From Lachnospiraceae bacterium (GTDB lineage Bacteria; Bacillota; Clostridia; Lachnospirales; Lachnospiraceae): a DNA stretch of 15,874 nucleotides. Made by a program: the position numbers and the translations under genes. Every line of letters starts with the position of its first letter. The first letter of the stretch is position 1. The stretch is from contig CAAEAB010000072.1 in NCBI GenBank assembly GCA_900753685.1, positions 1 to 15,874 on the forward strand, read 5' to 3'. This document shows, in pieces, positions 1 through 6,971 of the stretch. A model generated the notes under the pieces. The model did not search any database. It had not been told where the DNA came from and saw only the letters and a program-made list of their open reading frames with translations.

Positions 1-86
1 GGGCCAATCCCTACCCCGCAGGAAAGAACCATCGAAGTCACCAACGCATAGACAAGGCCCTTATTGAAGCCCTTGAACTTTTTCAT
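1..86 (-). CDS. N-terminus of an exported or membrane protein (partial, runs off the left edge)
   Basis: Only the first 28 codons are in the window. The ATG at 86-84 follows a good ribosome binding site (AGGGAGGG with a four-base gap), and the reading frame is open to base 1. The peptide starts MKKFKGFNKG and continues with a hydrophobic run (about residues 11-27), ending in LSCGVGIGP at the edge. A basic N-terminus plus hydrophobic core means a signal peptide or a first membrane helix. The VLSC could be a loose lipobox, but the -2 leucine is atypical. The gene has its own promoter at 135-163 and lies downstream of the fba terminator, so it is a separate unit. The family cannot be named from this fragment. 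Confidence 0.6.
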   Translation of the reverse strand, partial: MKKFKGFNKGLVYALVTSMVLSCGVGIG

Positions 87-134
87 AATGCCCTCCCTGT
101 TGATTTATTACAAATCTATTACATATTTACTACA

Positions 135-163
135 ATTATGGCATAAAAGATGTAAATAATCAA
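135..163 (-). promoter_or_regulatory. SigA-type promoter for the left-edge partial gene
   Basis: On the minus strand a -35 TTGATT (158-163) and a -10 CATAAT (135-140) are separated by exactly 17 bases. The predicted start is near 128, giving a leader of about 40 bases before the ATG at 86. This is a pattern match only. Confidence 0.6.
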
Positions 164-194
164 CTGTTTTTCGCATTTTTTATTAAAAACTAAA

Positions 195-229
195 AAACGG
201 CGCCGGTCTTATAAAAACCGATGCCGTTT
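195..229 (-). terminator. Rho-independent terminator of fba
   Basis: Read on the minus strand, AACGGC and GCCGTT close an outer stem and CGGT/ACCG an inner stem, separated by an A/C mismatch. The loop is AT-rich, and a run of six T follows immediately. It lies about 18 bases after the fba stop codon. Confidence 0.85.
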
Positions 230-246
230 TATTTATTCATCTAAGA

Positions 247-1110
247 TCAAGCTTTGCCGACAGAACCAAATAATTCCATCTTCTCAAGAACCGTAGCGCG
301 AATAGCGTCTGCGCCTGGTTTTAACAATTTACGCGGATCATAGCCTTTGCCCTGCAGATCCTTGCCTTCTTCAATATATTTACGGGTAGCCTCTGCGAAG
401 GAAAGCTGACATTCTGTATTGACATTGATTTTAGCAACGCCTAAGGAAATAGCTTTTTTAATCATATCATCAGGAATACCTGTACCACCATGAAGTACCA
501 GAGGCAGTTCCCCCGTAAGCTGCTGAACTGCATCCAATGTTTCAAAGCTCAGGCCCTTCCAGTTTGCAGGATATTTACCATGGATGTTACCGATACCCGC
601 CGCAAGCATATCTACCCCCAGGTCTGCGATCATCTTACATTCCTTCGGATCCGCACATTCGCCGGCGCCGATCACACCGTCCTCTTCACCGCCGATGGAG
701 CCAACCTCTGCTTCCAGAGACATTCCTTTTTCACGGCAGATTTTTACAAGCTCTTTTGTCTTTTCAACGTTTTCTTCAATCGGATATTTGGAACCGTCGA
801 ACATGATGGAAGAAAATCCGGCCTCCACACATTTCAAACAGCCTTCATAGGTTCCATGATCCAGATGAATCGCTACAGGCACCGTAATTCCCAGTTCGTC
901 GATCATCGCTGCGGCCATGGCTGCAACTGTCTTAAATCCGGTCATATATTTTCCGGCGCCCTCGGAAACTCCAAGGATTACCGGAGATTTTGCTTCTTCC
1001 GCTGCAAGCAGAATTTCCTTTGTCCATTCCAAGTTGTTAATATTAAACTGGCCAACAGCATAATGGCCGGCTACGGCCTTTTTCAACATTTCTTCTGCAG
1101 ATACAAACAT
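247..1110 (-). CDS. fba: Class II fructose-1,6-bisphosphate aldolase
   Basis: This is a 287-residue zinc-dependent class II aldolase, the usual length for the FbaA/GatY group. It reversibly cleaves fructose-1,6-bisphosphate to dihydroxyacetone phosphate and glyceraldehyde-3-phosphate in the cytoplasm. Visible family motifs are IHLDHG (residues 82-87; catalytic Asp84 and zinc ligand His85), EAEVGSIGG (132-140; Glu134), IGNIHGKY with His177, and LHGGTGI (His207) followed by a NVNTE phosphate-binding segment (229-233). The ATG at 1110 has a GGAGGG site seven bases upstream. The gene is alone, with its own promoter (1154-1182) and terminator (195-229). Tagatose-bisphosphate aldolases share these motifs, but no tagatose or galactitol genes are nearby, so the glycolytic role is preferred by inference. 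Confidence 0.93.
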   Translation of the reverse strand: MFVSAEEMLKKAVAGHYAVGQFNINNLEWTKEILLAAEEAKSPVILGVSEGAGKYMTGFKTVAAMAAAMIDELGITVPVAIHLDHGTYEGCLKCVEAGFSSIMFDGSKYPIEENVEKTKELVKICREKGMSLEAEVGSIGGEEDGVIGAGECADPKECKMIADLGVDMLAAGIGNIHGKYPANWKGLSFETLDAVQQLTGELPLVLHGGTGIPDDMIKKAISLGVAKINVNTECQLSFAEATRKYIEEGKDLQGKGYDPRKLLKPGADAIRATVLEKMELFGSVGKA

Positions 1111-1153
1111 TTTTAACCCTCCATACTCATCTCATCGTTAATAGTTACTTAAA

Positions 1154-1182
1154 ATTTTACTCTCAAAAGAGAAAAAAATCAA
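1154..1182 (-). promoter_or_regulatory. SigA-type promoter of fba
   Basis: The minus strand carries TTGATT (1177-1182), a 17-base spacer and TAAAAT (1154-1159). The predicted start is near 1147, about 37 bases before the fba ATG. The -35 box lies within 20 bases of the end of the upstream DUF1934 gene, and the spacer contains a small CTCT/AGAG inverted repeat. Confidence 0.65.
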
Positions 1183-1193
1183 CCAAATACCGG

Positions 1194-1223
1194 AAAATCA
1201 ATGTTCTTTCGCACGAACATTGA
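1194..1223 (-). terminator. Terminator hairpin overlapping the end of the DUF1934 gene
   Basis: On the minus strand a perfect 9-bp stem (TCAATGTTC/GAACATTGA) encloses an 8-base loop and is followed by TTTTCC. The 3' arm contains the TGA stop codon, so the last codons of the gene form the terminator. The T run is short, so efficiency may be moderate. It marks the end of the ddl-murI-DUF1934 operon. Confidence 0.65.
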
Positions 1224-1623
1224 TCTCGATGGTACAATCAGAAATAAAACCTTCGTTGATTTCCAGAGCATACTCCGTCTGAGCGCGGATATTTTTTTCA
1301 GTTTCCTCCAACTCCACACTGAATGTATTGAAACAGACTTCCATCATGCCATAAGGCGTCCGGTAGACAACCATGTTTTTTGTATTCGCTTCAAATACCA
1401 TATGAGCGCTGTGGGAACCATGCTTGATCAGATCAATCCGGCTTGGCGTCATCTTTAAGGTATTGCTCATTTGCTCACCGGTATCCGGTATCATCTCATC
1501 GTACAAAATATAATGTTTCCCATTTCTGAAATAATAATTCCCGGTGGTAATCATCTCTGTAATGCCATCATCGCCGTATTCATGCTGAACACCTTTTATT
1601 GATACGATCACTTTATCTGTCAT
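1198..1623 (-). CDS. DUF1934 (YwiB-like) beta-barrel protein
   Basis: This 141-residue protein matches the DUF1934/YwiB family in size and pattern. It begins with a strand carrying VIVSIKGVQ, then alternating strands such as GNYYFRNGKHYILYDE (28-43), TLKMTPSRIDLIKHG (55-69) and MVFE (75-78), and a C-terminal ISDCTIEINVRAK. The family is known structurally as a small lipocalin-like barrel; its biochemical role is unknown, and none is visible here. There is no signal peptide or membrane segment. The ATG at 1623 follows an AAGGATGGG-type site. It is the last gene of an operon, 29 bases behind murI, so it is probably co-expressed with wall precursor enzymes. The end of the gene doubles as a terminator hairpin. 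Confidence 0.8.
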   Translation of the reverse strand: MTDKVIVSIKGVQHEYGDDGITEMITTGNYYFRNGKHYILYDEMIPDTGEQMSNTLKMTPSRIDLIKHGSHSAHMVFEANTKNMVVYRTPYGMMEVCFNTFSVELEETEKNIRAQTEYALEINEGFISDCTIEINVRAKEH

Positions 1624-1652
1624 TATGTATACCCATCCTTCATCAATACTGA

Positions 1653-2462
1653 TTAATAATTTTCAATCGGCACAAGCCGTGTCGGCACCAAATCCACCGG
1701 AAGTATGGAATTGGCAAAATTTGAAAACCGCTCCGCACCGTCACTGACAAAAAAGGAATAGGACGGTTCTCCGCTTTCCCGGTATATGCCTTCTTCTTTT
1801 AACAGCTCCCGCAAGCTGCAGGCTGTCTCATAGGCTGGATTCACTAACGTAACGCCGTCGCCCACCAGCCGACCAATGGCCTTTCTGAGCAGCGGATAAT
1901 GGGTACAGCCAAGCACCAGGGTATCCACCTCTGAAGCTTGCAGGGATTTCAAATAACGCCTGGCCACCTCATCCGTGACCGGATCATCGGTCCATCCCTC
2001 TTCTACCAGCGATACAAGCAGAGGACAAGCCTTCTGGACAACCTGAATCTCCGGATTATATTCATGGATAACCTTCGGATAAATGCCGCTGCCCACAGTT
2101 CCTTCCGTAGCTATAATCCCTATCCGTTTATTTCTTGTAGCGTTCACCGCGGTCACTGCCCCCGGCCGCACCACGCCAATAATCGGTATGTCCAGCTTTT
2201 CTTTCAAAACATCCAGAGCATAGGAGGTTGCCGTATTACAGGCCACCACAATCGCTTTTACTTGCTTTGTCTTCAAAAAGTGAACGATCTGCTCCGAATA
2301 ATTGATAATCGTGTCTCTGGATTTCGTACCATAGGGCACTCTGGCCGTATCTCCAAAATAGACAATATTCTCCGAAGGAAGCTGCCGGATGATTTCCCGC
2401 ACGACGGTTAAGCCTCCGACTCCCGAATCAAAAACACCGATCGGTGCATCTTTCTGCATCAT
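1653..2462 (-). CDS. murI: Glutamate racemase
   Basis: This 269-residue cytoplasmic cofactor-independent racemase makes D-glutamate for peptidoglycan stem peptides. Both halves of the active site are visible: the N-terminal GVFDSGVGGLTV (Asp12, Ser13), the first catalytic cysteine in VVACNTATS (Cys75), the conserved LVEEGW (152-157), and the second cysteine in LGCTHYPLL (Cys186, with His188). Length is normal. The gene follows ddl after nine bases, and the ddl stop is embedded in the ribosome binding site (TAGGAGG). Two adjacent ATGs occur, at 2462 and 2459; the second has the better spacing (eight bases after AGGAGG), so the true start may be one codon downstream. Pairing with ddl fits shared supply of D-amino acid wall precursors. 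Confidence 0.95.
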   Translation of the reverse strand: MMQKDAPIGVFDSGVGGLTVVREIIRQLPSENIVYFGDTARVPYGTKSRDTIINYSEQIVHFLKTKQVKAIVVACNTATSYALDVLKEKLDIPIIGVVRPGAVTAVNATRNKRIGIIATEGTVGSGIYPKVIHEYNPEIQVVQKACPLLVSLVEEGWTDDPVTDEVARRYLKSLQASEVDTLVLGCTHYPLLRKAIGRLVGDGVTLVNPAYETACSLRELLKEEGIYRESGEPSYSFFVSDGAERFSNFANSILPVDLVPTRLVPIENY

Positions 2463-2471
2463 CCGGACCTC

Positions 2472-3536
2472 CTATCTGACATAACGTTCAAATGACAATT
2501 CAATCATCTTATCAACAAGAGCCTCATTGGCAAGCCCCTTTTCATTCCAGAGCATCGGATACATACTGATGGAAGTGAAGCCCGGCATTGTATTAATCTC
2601 ATTAAATACCACTTCATTCGTATCCTTTTCCATAAAGAAATCTACACGGGCACAGCCAAATCCATCCAGAGCCTTAAAAATCTTTACCGCATCACGGCGA
2701 ACTTCTTCTAATTTTCCCTCCGGGAACACAGGGTGCAGATCCGTTCTGGATTCCTGATTATTATATTTGGCGTCGAAGGTATAAAAATCTTCTGCGGAAA
2801 GCACCTCGCCCACATCCGAAGCCTCCGGTGCATAGCCTCCGAGAACAGCGCACTCGATTTCTCTTCCCACGATGGTTTCCTCCACAAGAATGTGAATATC
2901 GTGTTTAATCGCTTCGTTTAAAGCGTCGATCAGCTCTTCTCTGTTTGAAGCCTTATTGACCCCTACGGAAGAACCAGCTTTGGACGGTTTGACAAACACC
3001 GGATATGGCAGCACCGCTTCAACCTTCGCCACACAATTTTCCATATTCTCCATCTCGATATGATTAATCGGCACATATTTTGCCTGCCGGATATCCAGAT
3101 CGTCGACAATAATCTTTGTATACCATTTATCCATGGAAGCGCTGGAAGCAAGCACGCCACAGCCCACATAAGGGATTTTCGCCAGTTCAAAAAGTCCCTG
3201 AACCGTCCCGTCTTCACCGTACATGCCGTGAAGTACAGGAAAAATCACATCCACCTTCTGCTTACGCACTGCGCCGTTTTCGAGAAGAATAAGGCCATGA
3301 TCCTGTTCATCCGGCGATATGATCGCCTGAACCTTACTTTCCCGCCATGCACCGCTTTCCACATCGGCAATAGAATCTGTCAGAAGCCAACGACCGTCTT
3401 TTGTAATTCCAATCAAAACCACATCATACTTTTCTGGATTCAACGCCTTCATGATCGTGGCCCCAGAAAGGCATGAAATGTCATGTTCGGAGGACTGTCC
3501 GCCGAACACTACAGCTACAGTTAATTTATTATTCAT
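2472..3536 (-). CDS. ddl: D-alanine--D-alanine ligase
   Basis: This 354-residue ATP-grasp enzyme joins two D-alanines for the peptidoglycan pentapeptide. Visible features are FGGQSSEHDIS (11-21, with the catalytic Glu17 region), the ATP-binding loop VKPSKAGSSVGV (182-193), LVEE (217-220), and the C-terminal metal-binding NEINTMPGFTSISMYP (312-327). The omega loop reads FYTFDAKYN and contains a tyrosine (Tyr258). Family knowledge associates this with true D-Ala-D-Ala ligases rather than D-Ala-D-Lac (VanA-type) ligases. The ATG at 3536 has GAGGTG seven bases upstream. It is the first gene of a three-gene operon with murI and the DUF1934 gene, with a promoter at 3590-3618. Confidence 0.95.
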   Translation of the reverse strand: MNNKLTVAVVFGGQSSEHDISCLSGATIMKALNPEKYDVVLIGITKDGRWLLTDSIADVESGAWRESKVQAIISPDEQDHGLILLENGAVRKQKVDVIFPVLHGMYGEDGTVQGLFELAKIPYVGCGVLASSASMDKWYTKIIVDDLDIRQAKYVPINHIEMENMENCVAKVEAVLPYPVFVKPSKAGSSVGVNKASNREELIDALNEAIKHDIHILVEETIVGREIECAVLGGYAPEASDVGEVLSAEDFYTFDAKYNNQESRTDLHPVFPEGKLEEVRRDAVKIFKALDGFGCARVDFFMEKDTNEVVFNEINTMPGFTSISMYPMLWNEKGLANEALVDKMIELSFERYVR

Positions 3537-3589
3537 TCTTGCACCTCGGTTATCCTAATCCATATTTATGGTATTGTAGTTTTTTATCT

Positions 3590-3618
3590 ATTGTACCTGA
3601 TTCACTCTAATTATTCAA
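3590..3618 (-). promoter_or_regulatory. SigA-type promoter of the ddl-murI-DUF1934 operon
   Basis: TTGAAT (3613-3618) and TACAAT (3590-3595) on the minus strand are separated by 17 bases. The predicted start is near 3583, about 47 bases ahead of the ddl ATG. It lies only about 40 bases beyond the end of the germination operon. Confidence 0.65.
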
Positions 3619-3645
3619 CTGCTTTCTTCCTCCGAAATTCCCATC

Positions 3646-3680
3646 AAAGGCCGCGGATTCATCGCATAATCCGGGGCTTT
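3646..3680 (-). terminator. Hairpin across the stop codon of the gerB-gerC fusion (weak terminator candidate)
   Basis: CGGATT/AATCCG plus GCC/GGC arms, interrupted by a C/C mismatch, form a hairpin whose loop contains the TGA stop codon. It is not followed by a convincing T run (CTTTGATG). It may stabilise the 3' end or terminate weakly, so transcripts could read into ddl. Confidence 0.3.
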
Positions 3681-5383
3681 TTGTCATAAATATAGACTTT
3701 TGGAAGAATTTCACCCACATCTGTCGATTCCATTTCCAATATGACATCATTTAATATGACTGACGGAATTCCCAGATGTTTTCCGTTATTCTGAAACATT
3801 TCTTCCATATAGATGCCGATTGAACCGGCCACTTCCTCGTCCAAACCGAGCAGCTCTTCCCCGGTGGTCAGACTTTCACACACAAGCATCGTCCGGGCAA
3901 ATTCTGGATTATTCCGTATTTCCTCCAACAGAGCCTTCAACTTGTCCCTGTCGGAAACCACCTCACTTCCCAGAACAATAACCTTCACCTGGCCATAATC
4001 CAGGGATTTTCCAGACATGCTGTCATACTTATCCTCACTTTTTTGAAGGCTGTCCGCCTCCAGTGTCATCGGCGGATATTTGGCGCTGCTGCCGTTGCCC
4101 GTCAATGCCTCCAAATCGGGAAATGTATAGGTAAATCGATAGGTCTCATCCTCCCCCAAATCCACGCCGAGAGCCATGACAAAGTTCCGGTTTTCAAGCT
4201 CCACATAGTTCTCGCCCCCCGTCAGCCCGCCAATCAGACAAAGGGCGAAGATGAGGACACCAATCCTTCCACCCATCTTCCGGCCCCGTTTCCCCGGTCC
4301 TGCTCCGCCGCCCTGTCTGGTTCTACCGCGGCTTATCCCCACAAACCATGGTACGATCCATAAAAGAATCGCTCCGGACAAAAGCATCCACCAAAAATAG
4401 ATGTTTAAAAATTCCCGCCGGACACCAAGCCACCAGGACAACAGGGCGCCGACCAGGGCACAGCCCCACACCTTGTACCTGTACCTTCCGGCCTTCATTT
4501 CCCTGACTCCCCACAATTCGGCAGTGTGGCTCAAAGCCCCCGATAAACTGATAAACATGGCAAAAATCCAAAAAGAAAGCATCAGCCCGTCTTGTCTCGA
4601 TAAAAATCCGCCGGGAATCCGCACAATCTGCATGAGAATAACCGTCGGCCATCGTTCCCCGGCCATACCGGCCACCGTCATTACAGTGACACACAGGGCG
4701 TAAATCAATGCGGCCAGACCACCGCCGATGCCAAGGGCCCAGGCAAAAATCCGAAAGGGCTTTTCATTGGGATTTTCCGGAGCAATATAAAGCATCCATT
4801 CCACCGGAGCCATTAGTACCCAGGTGACTAAGGTACCCTGAATAATTCCCGAGAGGGAGGTCTCCTTAAAAGCAAAAAGCCTGGAAACCTCTCCCTCCGG
4901 TATGGAGAAAAGTCCGATGAGAATAATCGGCACTAAAATCAAATAAAACAAAATTTCCGATAAACGGGCGCGAACCTCTATCCCCTTAACGCTTCCATAA
5001 ATCAACACAAATGTCATTGCCGCTATGACCAGCCATTTCGGCATCGTATATAAAAAGGTCTCATTCAAAACGGAAGAAAACATACCCATAAGAAAAACAA
5101 AGGCCGAAAAACACCGTAACCCATAGAGCCAGCGCAAAACGCCTCCCAGCCATCCGCCGCTAAGCTTCGGAATATAACGGTTTTCACATTTTTCAAGAGT
5201 TCTGGAAAGAACAGCCCCGTCGGCCAAAGTCAACAGAAGACCGAGAATCAGCGCAAGGAAGCCCCCTTCGCCGGCCAACCTCGGAAGATCCATCGGCAAA
5301 AAGAGGCAGGCTCCGGTAAATACGTCCAGAATGAGCAGACGCACCGCCTGGTGATTTGAAATTTTCCCATTATTTGAAAACAT
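3659..5383 (-). CDS. Spore germinant receptor: GerB permease fused to GerC N-terminal domain
   Basis: This 574-residue protein joins two receptor subunits that are normally separate. Residues 1-350 form a GerAB-type amino-acid permease-like domain with about ten hydrophobic helices. A glycine/arginine linker (351-373) follows, then an extra hydrophobic segment (374-388), then a GerAC N-terminal domain (about 391-574) with typical elements: ELENRNFVMALGVDLGED, YGQVKVIVLGSE and FARTMLVCESLTTGEELL. The C-terminal GerAC domain is absent; free GerC proteins are roughly twice this portion's length. The lipobox cysteine expected just before the ENYVELEN segment is replaced (LTGGEN). The ATG at 5383 follows GGAGGAGG, one base after the gerA stop; an in-frame ATG 16 codons upstream lies inside gerA and has no such site. 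By inference it sits in the inner spore membrane. Confidence 0.88.
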   Translation of the reverse strand: MFSNNGKISNHQAVRLLILDVFTGACLFLPMDLPRLAGEGGFLALILGLLLTLADGAVLSRTLEKCENRYIPKLSGGWLGGVLRWLYGLRCFSAFVFLMGMFSSVLNETFLYTMPKWLVIAAMTFVLIYGSVKGIEVRARLSEILFYLILVPIILIGLFSIPEGEVSRLFAFKETSLSGIIQGTLVTWVLMAPVEWMLYIAPENPNEKPFRIFAWALGIGGGLAALIYALCVTVMTVAGMAGERWPTVILMQIVRIPGGFLSRQDGLMLSFWIFAMFISLSGALSHTAELWGVREMKAGRYRYKVWGCALVGALLSWWLGVRREFLNIYFWWMLLSGAILLWIVPWFVGISRGRTRQGGGAGPGKRGRKMGGRIGVLIFALCLIGGLTGGENYVELENRNFVMALGVDLGEDETYRFTYTFPDLEALTGNGSSAKYPPMTLEADSLQKSEDKYDSMSGKSLDYGQVKVIVLGSEVVSDRDKLKALLEEIRNNPEFARTMLVCESLTTGEELLGLDEEVAGSIGIYMEEMFQNNGKHLGIPSVILNDVILEMESTDVGEILPKVYIYDKKPRIMR

Positions 5384-5384
5384 C

Positions 5385-6857
5385 CTAATCCTCCTCCGAT
5401 TTATAACGTATCCTCTGAGCCTTTCTTGCAAAGACGGGACGCTTCTTTAACTTAAATAAAGGCATTCGTATGAGTCCATCCTGGAAATCCCTGTTTTCAT
5501 CCGCCTTCACCGCCACATAGGGCATCAAATAAGGAATTTCAAAGCTCTCCAGGGATGCCAGATGAATAAGCACCGTCAACATTCCAAGGACCACGCCGTA
5601 AACACCCAAAAAGGCGCCAAGAAAAATGAGGTAAAACTTTACCAGCCGAAAGGCCGATGCAAAGCCTTCATTTGGTATGGTAAAAGAAGCCAATGCTGTC
5701 AGCGCCACAATGATAACCACAATCGGACTGACAATGTTGGCATCTACCGCCGCTTGTCCGATAATCAAACCTCCCACAATTCCCAGCGCGCTTCCCATCG
5801 GCCCCGGCAGCCGGATTCCCGCCTCCCGCAAAAGTTCAAAGGCCAACTCCATCAACAACACCTCCACCGGAACAGGAAAGGGGACGCCCTCCCTAGCCGC
5901 TGCAAAGGACAATTCCAGACTGGTCGGCAGCATTTCCGGATGAAAACAGGCTACGCCAATATAAAAGGCCGGCAGCGTCATGGCAATGAGGGCTGCCACA
6001 TACCTTAAAATCCGCACAAAACAAACTATTCCCCAACGATTATAGTAGTCGTCCGCCGCCTGAAAAAAACAATTCAGTGTCGTCGGCAGAAGAAGTACCA
6101 TGGGCGAATTGTCCACAATGAGCACAATCCGCCCCTCCATCACTGAGGACGCCGCCTTATCCGGCCGCTCCGTCGACTGAAACTGGGGAAAAGGCGAATA
6201 CCATTTTTTCTCTGTCAACTGTTCCAGACTGCCGCTGTCAAAAATACCGTCGATTTTAAACCGCTTCAAACGTTCCTGAATATCCGCTACCAGCTCCGGC
6301 CGGGCAATGCCGTCCATGTACATAATCGTAATATCTGTCTGGGAACGGACTCCAACCTTTGTCTGCAGAGTTTTCAACCGGGTATCCCGGATTCTTCGCC
6401 GAATCAATACTGTATTTGCCCGCATTGACTCGGTAAAACTATCCTTCGGGCCCCGGACCGACACTTCCGACTCAGCACTCTGAACTCCCCGGGTCGGAAA
6501 TTTTTTACTGGATATGATCAACGCCTTCGGGCAATCCTCTAAAAATATCGCCGTATCGCCTGAGAGTACGGCCAGAATGGCATCCTCCAGCGTCTCGGCC
6601 GCCTTCGTATCCGCCGTTGTCATGGCCCGTTCCTGTAAAAATTCAAATACATTTTTCCTCGGCATACTGTCAAGACTGTACATAATATTTTTCAGGAATT
6701 CGCCCTCCACCAGCTCTCTGTCAATCATAGAATCCACATAGACCACATAAATCGGCATGCCTGCCGCGATCATCTTCCGCTGAATCACATCCTGACAGTC
6801 CTTAAACCGTTTTTTCAGCTCCTCTATGTTCTCATCCAGTTGTTCAGATATATTCAT
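5385..6857 (-). CDS. Spore germination receptor A subunit (GerA/KA family)
   Basis: This 490-residue protein is the A subunit of a Ger-type nutrient germinant receptor in the inner spore membrane. The soluble N-terminal region (1-240) carries the hallmark RGPKDSFTESMRANTVLIRRRI (135-156). EGRIVLIVDNSPMVLLLP (241-258) and several membrane helices follow (about 278-302, 355-372, 377-396, 408-434), with VLLMELAFELLREAGIRLP (333-351) and a short basic C-terminus. All are standard family features. Three in-frame ATGs lie at 6875, 6863 and 6857. The first contains the ribosome binding site (GGGAGGTG) within its own codons, so it is excluded; 6857 gives the best spacing. It overlaps nothing and is followed one base later by the gerB-gerC fusion, so the receptor is a two-gene operon. 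No convincing SigG promoter was found upstream. Confidence 0.93.
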   Translation of the reverse strand: MNISEQLDENIEELKKRFKDCQDVIQRKMIAAGMPIYVVYVDSMIDRELVEGEFLKNIMYSLDSMPRKNVFEFLQERAMTTADTKAAETLEDAILAVLSGDTAIFLEDCPKALIISSKKFPTRGVQSAESEVSVRGPKDSFTESMRANTVLIRRRIRDTRLKTLQTKVGVRSQTDITIMYMDGIARPELVADIQERLKRFKIDGIFDSGSLEQLTEKKWYSPFPQFQSTERPDKAASSVMEGRIVLIVDNSPMVLLLPTTLNCFFQAADDYYNRWGIVCFVRILRYVAALIAMTLPAFYIGVACFHPEMLPTSLELSFAAAREGVPFPVPVEVLLMELAFELLREAGIRLPGPMGSALGIVGGLIIGQAAVDANIVSPIVVIIVALTALASFTIPNEGFASAFRLVKFYLIFLGAFLGVYGVVLGMLTVLIHLASLESFEIPYLMPYVAVKADENRDFQDGLIRMPLFKLKKRPVFARKAQRIRYKSEED

Positions 6858-6880
6858 ATTCATTTCACCTCCCATATGTT

Positions 6881-6901
6881 AAACACATCACCAATGTGTT
6901 T
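6881..6901 (-). repeat. Inverted repeat just upstream of the gerA ribosome binding site
   Basis: AAACACAT (6881-6888) and ATGTGTTT (6894-6901) form a perfect 8-bp inverted repeat around a 5-base centre. It ends about seven bases before the GGGAGG of gerA. It could be an operator for a sporulation regulator or a 5' leader hairpin; it is not a terminator, since no T run follows. Confidence 0.5.
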
Positions 6902-6918
6902 TCTCGAATCCATTTGTA

Positions 6919-6957
6919 CAAAAAAAGAAGTCTTTGCACTAGTATGTACAAAAGACT
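6919..6957 (-). terminator. Rho-independent terminator of the ispE-gntR operon
   Basis: On the minus strand AGTCTTTTGTAC pairs with GTGCAAAGACT (one bulged base, one G-U pair) around a six-base loop, followed by TTC and seven T. It starts 15 bases after the gntR stop and separates this operon from gerA. The adjoining TTTGTACAAA palindrome (6913-6922) overlaps the T run. Confidence 0.85.
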
Positions 6958-6971
6958 CCCTTTTTATTTCT

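Noticed and set aside
490..1116. 208-residue plus-strand open frame opposite fba
   Set aside because: It is antisense to a gene with full aldolase motifs, has no family pattern, and is a shadow of codon use in fba.
5384..5431. Sixteen-residue N-terminal extension of the GerB-GerC fusion
   Set aside because: It lies inside the end of gerA and has no ribosome binding site, while the ATG at 5383 has GGAGGAGG at good spacing.
6858..6901. SigG or SigE/SigK promoter from the CATAT upstream of gerA and cotS
   Set aside because: The CATAT lies only 10-20 bases before the start codons and overlaps the ribosome binding site region, and no matching -35 is at the required distance.
6913..6922. TTTGTACAAA palindrome upstream of gerA as a second GntR operator
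   Set aside because: It overlaps the T run of the gntR terminator and lacks the two central bases of the ispE palindrome, so it is more simply explained as terminator sequence.
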